A stretch of DNA of 64,000 nt. It comes from Symsagittifera roscoffensis. Lineage: Eukaryota > Xenacoelomorpha > Acoela > Convolutidae. Below are positions 62,916 to 64,000 of this stretch, piece after piece. The position numbers and the translations under genes are program-made. Below the pieces are notes generated by a model that made no database searches, was not told the DNA's origin, and was given only the letters and a program-made list of their open reading frames with translations. Positions within the stretch are counted from its first letter, which is position 1; each line of letters opens with the position of its first letter. Where the stretch lies: positions 27,840,318 to 27,904,317 of the forward strand of contig NC_087068.1 in the NCBI RefSeq assembly GCF_963678635.1, written 5' to 3'.

Positions 62916-63402
62916 TATTTGTAAATATAAAGGACATTTAGGAAGACTTTGTAAATCAAAAGGAAGAAAACCCGCTGTAAATATTGTAGATGAAGCTTTA
63001 AATAGTCAGAATTTTTCATATTCCCCAGAAGACCTTCAGGCAAGAAGCGAAGAGAATTTTTGCGGATTCATTAACGCGTGGACCGAAGAGGGGATAAGCG
63101 ATAACGACGACTATTTCGTTCTTAACATCAGAACAATCTACGATACCAATGGCTTGGAAACAAAGAAATTAGTCAACATCGGATTGGGAGACGATGCAAT
63201 AGTCAATTTGAACATTCCAGTGGATTCGGCAAGCCCAGTGAGCTTCCTGAAGCAAAATCACTTTCACGAATTGAAGTTGAGAAATCCACAATTGAAGATA
63301 CACCCAGTAGAGAAGAAAATTAGGGAACTATATGGCGGATTCACCAACGACACAATCAACATCATCGGGAAAGTGGTAGTGAGATTACAATCCAATGGAT
63401 GA
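62908..63402 (+). pseudogene. pol: Second Ty3/gypsy element, second knuckle and protease frame
   Basis: Opens with CNICKYKGHLGRLC, continues through an acidic linker to the protease-like LNIPVDSASPVSFL, and stops at a TGA. Pol homology continues in the same frame beyond the stop. Confidence 0.8.
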
Positions 63403-64000
63403 ATCGCGGATGAAACTCCGTTTTTTATCACTTCCGGACATGAGAGGAACATCCTGGGAAACGACAATCTTCCGAGAATTGGAATCGAGATAGCTCAACG
63501 ACAACCTCTACTACACGTCAACAACAAATCACGCCCAGAGTTGTGTAAGTTAAATAACTATTCAGACAAGATCCTTAATATGTATCATATGTACAAAGGA
63601 TTATTTAACAGAGTAGGAAAAATACCATTGGACAGAAAAGTTACTCATTTCCACTCCCCATTCAAACCTATCCAAACCAAAGGTAGAAGAGTTCACCTAC
63701 ATTTACTCGATAACGTAAAAATGGAACTAAATAGAATGGAAAAAGAGGGGCATATCGTGAAGTTAAACAAATGCGATGAAGATTGTTTTATAAGTCCAAT
63801 AGTGATTAAAAGAAAAAAAGACGGAAGCATCAAGTTGGCACTAGATTCGAAACTATTAAACAACCAGATATTCAAGAACAGGTATCAAATGCCAAATATA
63901 CATGAACTGATCGATAATATTGCGCTCCAACTGTCAAGCAAACAGTCAGGGGAACTTTGGTTTAAAAGTCTAGATCTAAAGAATGCGTACAGTCAACTAC

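Larger units (their letters stand above)
61988..64000 (+). pseudogene. Second Ty3/gypsy element (gag and 5' pol), decayed and cut by the window edge
   Basis: Same family as the 50.8-kb element: ATG overlapping LTR and primer site (MAQ start), FWP...W capsid motif, two zinc knuckles, protease, RT. Three breaks are visible. (1) A frame change at about 62012-62024, after about ten codons. (2) A two-base loss in a GT repeat near 62909 that ends Gag between the two knuckles. (3) A TGA at 63400-63402 where the relative has Trp. The protease triad reads DSA instead of DSG. RT begins CFISPIVIKRKKDGSIKLAL and reaches SLDLKNAYSQL at the window end. It is almost certainly inactive as it stands. Confidence 0.88.

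Overview
This is a window of an AT-rich animal (metazoan, most likely invertebrate) nuclear genome. Genes are split by spliceosomal introns with GT/AG borders whose phases can be matched by eye. Intergenic and intronic DNA is full of retroelements and their decayed copies. The species cannot be fixed from sequence alone. Two tightly spaced same-strand genes with acceptor sites just upstream of their start codons would fit a lineage that uses spliced-leader trans-splicing.

Host genes. (1) Minus strand, 1764-16589: a seven-exon gene for a predicted 1715-residue protein with two N-terminal SH3 domains. The first is of the CD2AP/CIN85 type. It has a huge Ser-rich disordered tail with a cluster of dynein-light-chain-like TQT motifs and a C-terminal CVLQ (CaaX-like) tetrapeptide. 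(2) Minus strand, 16798-17967: an intronless KIN17 orthologue, only about 200 bp upstream of gene 1. (3) Minus strand, 40812-41917: the last two exons of an unrecognised basic, coiled-coil-like protein. (4) Plus strand, 44963-58043: a four-exon type II membrane glycosyltransferase of the alpha-1,4-galactosyltransferase (Gb3 synthase) family. Its third intron is swollen by an inserted Ty3/gypsy element.

Retroelements. 18.9-23.5 kb: a Penelope-like element (minus) with an intact 878-residue RT plus GIY-YIG ORF. A PHD zinc finger is inserted inside the RT palm, a companion ORF lies upstream, and a hammerhead-ribozyme-like fold lies downstream. 23.7-27.6 kb: a two-ORF APE-type LINE (minus) with a UGA-CUA junction between the ORFs. 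29.9-35.3 kb: decayed relatives of the Penelope-like element, one of which still shows the PHD remnant. 50760-57370: a young Ty3/gypsy element with 229-bp LTRs (two differences) and a TTGT target duplication, bearing a perfect 396-bp internal tandem duplication and two reading-frame breaks. 61.8-64.0 kb: the 5' part of a second, decayed relative.

The rest is introns and intergenic DNA with satellite-like arrays (12.4-13.5 kb and 38.2-40.7 kb), fold-back elements (50.1 kb, 60.0-61.0 kb, 61.5 kb) and an interspersed repeat family with covarying hairpins (9.7 kb, 46.9 kb). It also contains tRNA-like SINE heads.

The strongest candidate for something undescribed is the Penelope-like family with a PHD finger between RT motifs B and C, seen in two divergent copies. 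All exon models are by eye. Small exons, promoters and non-coding RNAs may have been missed.
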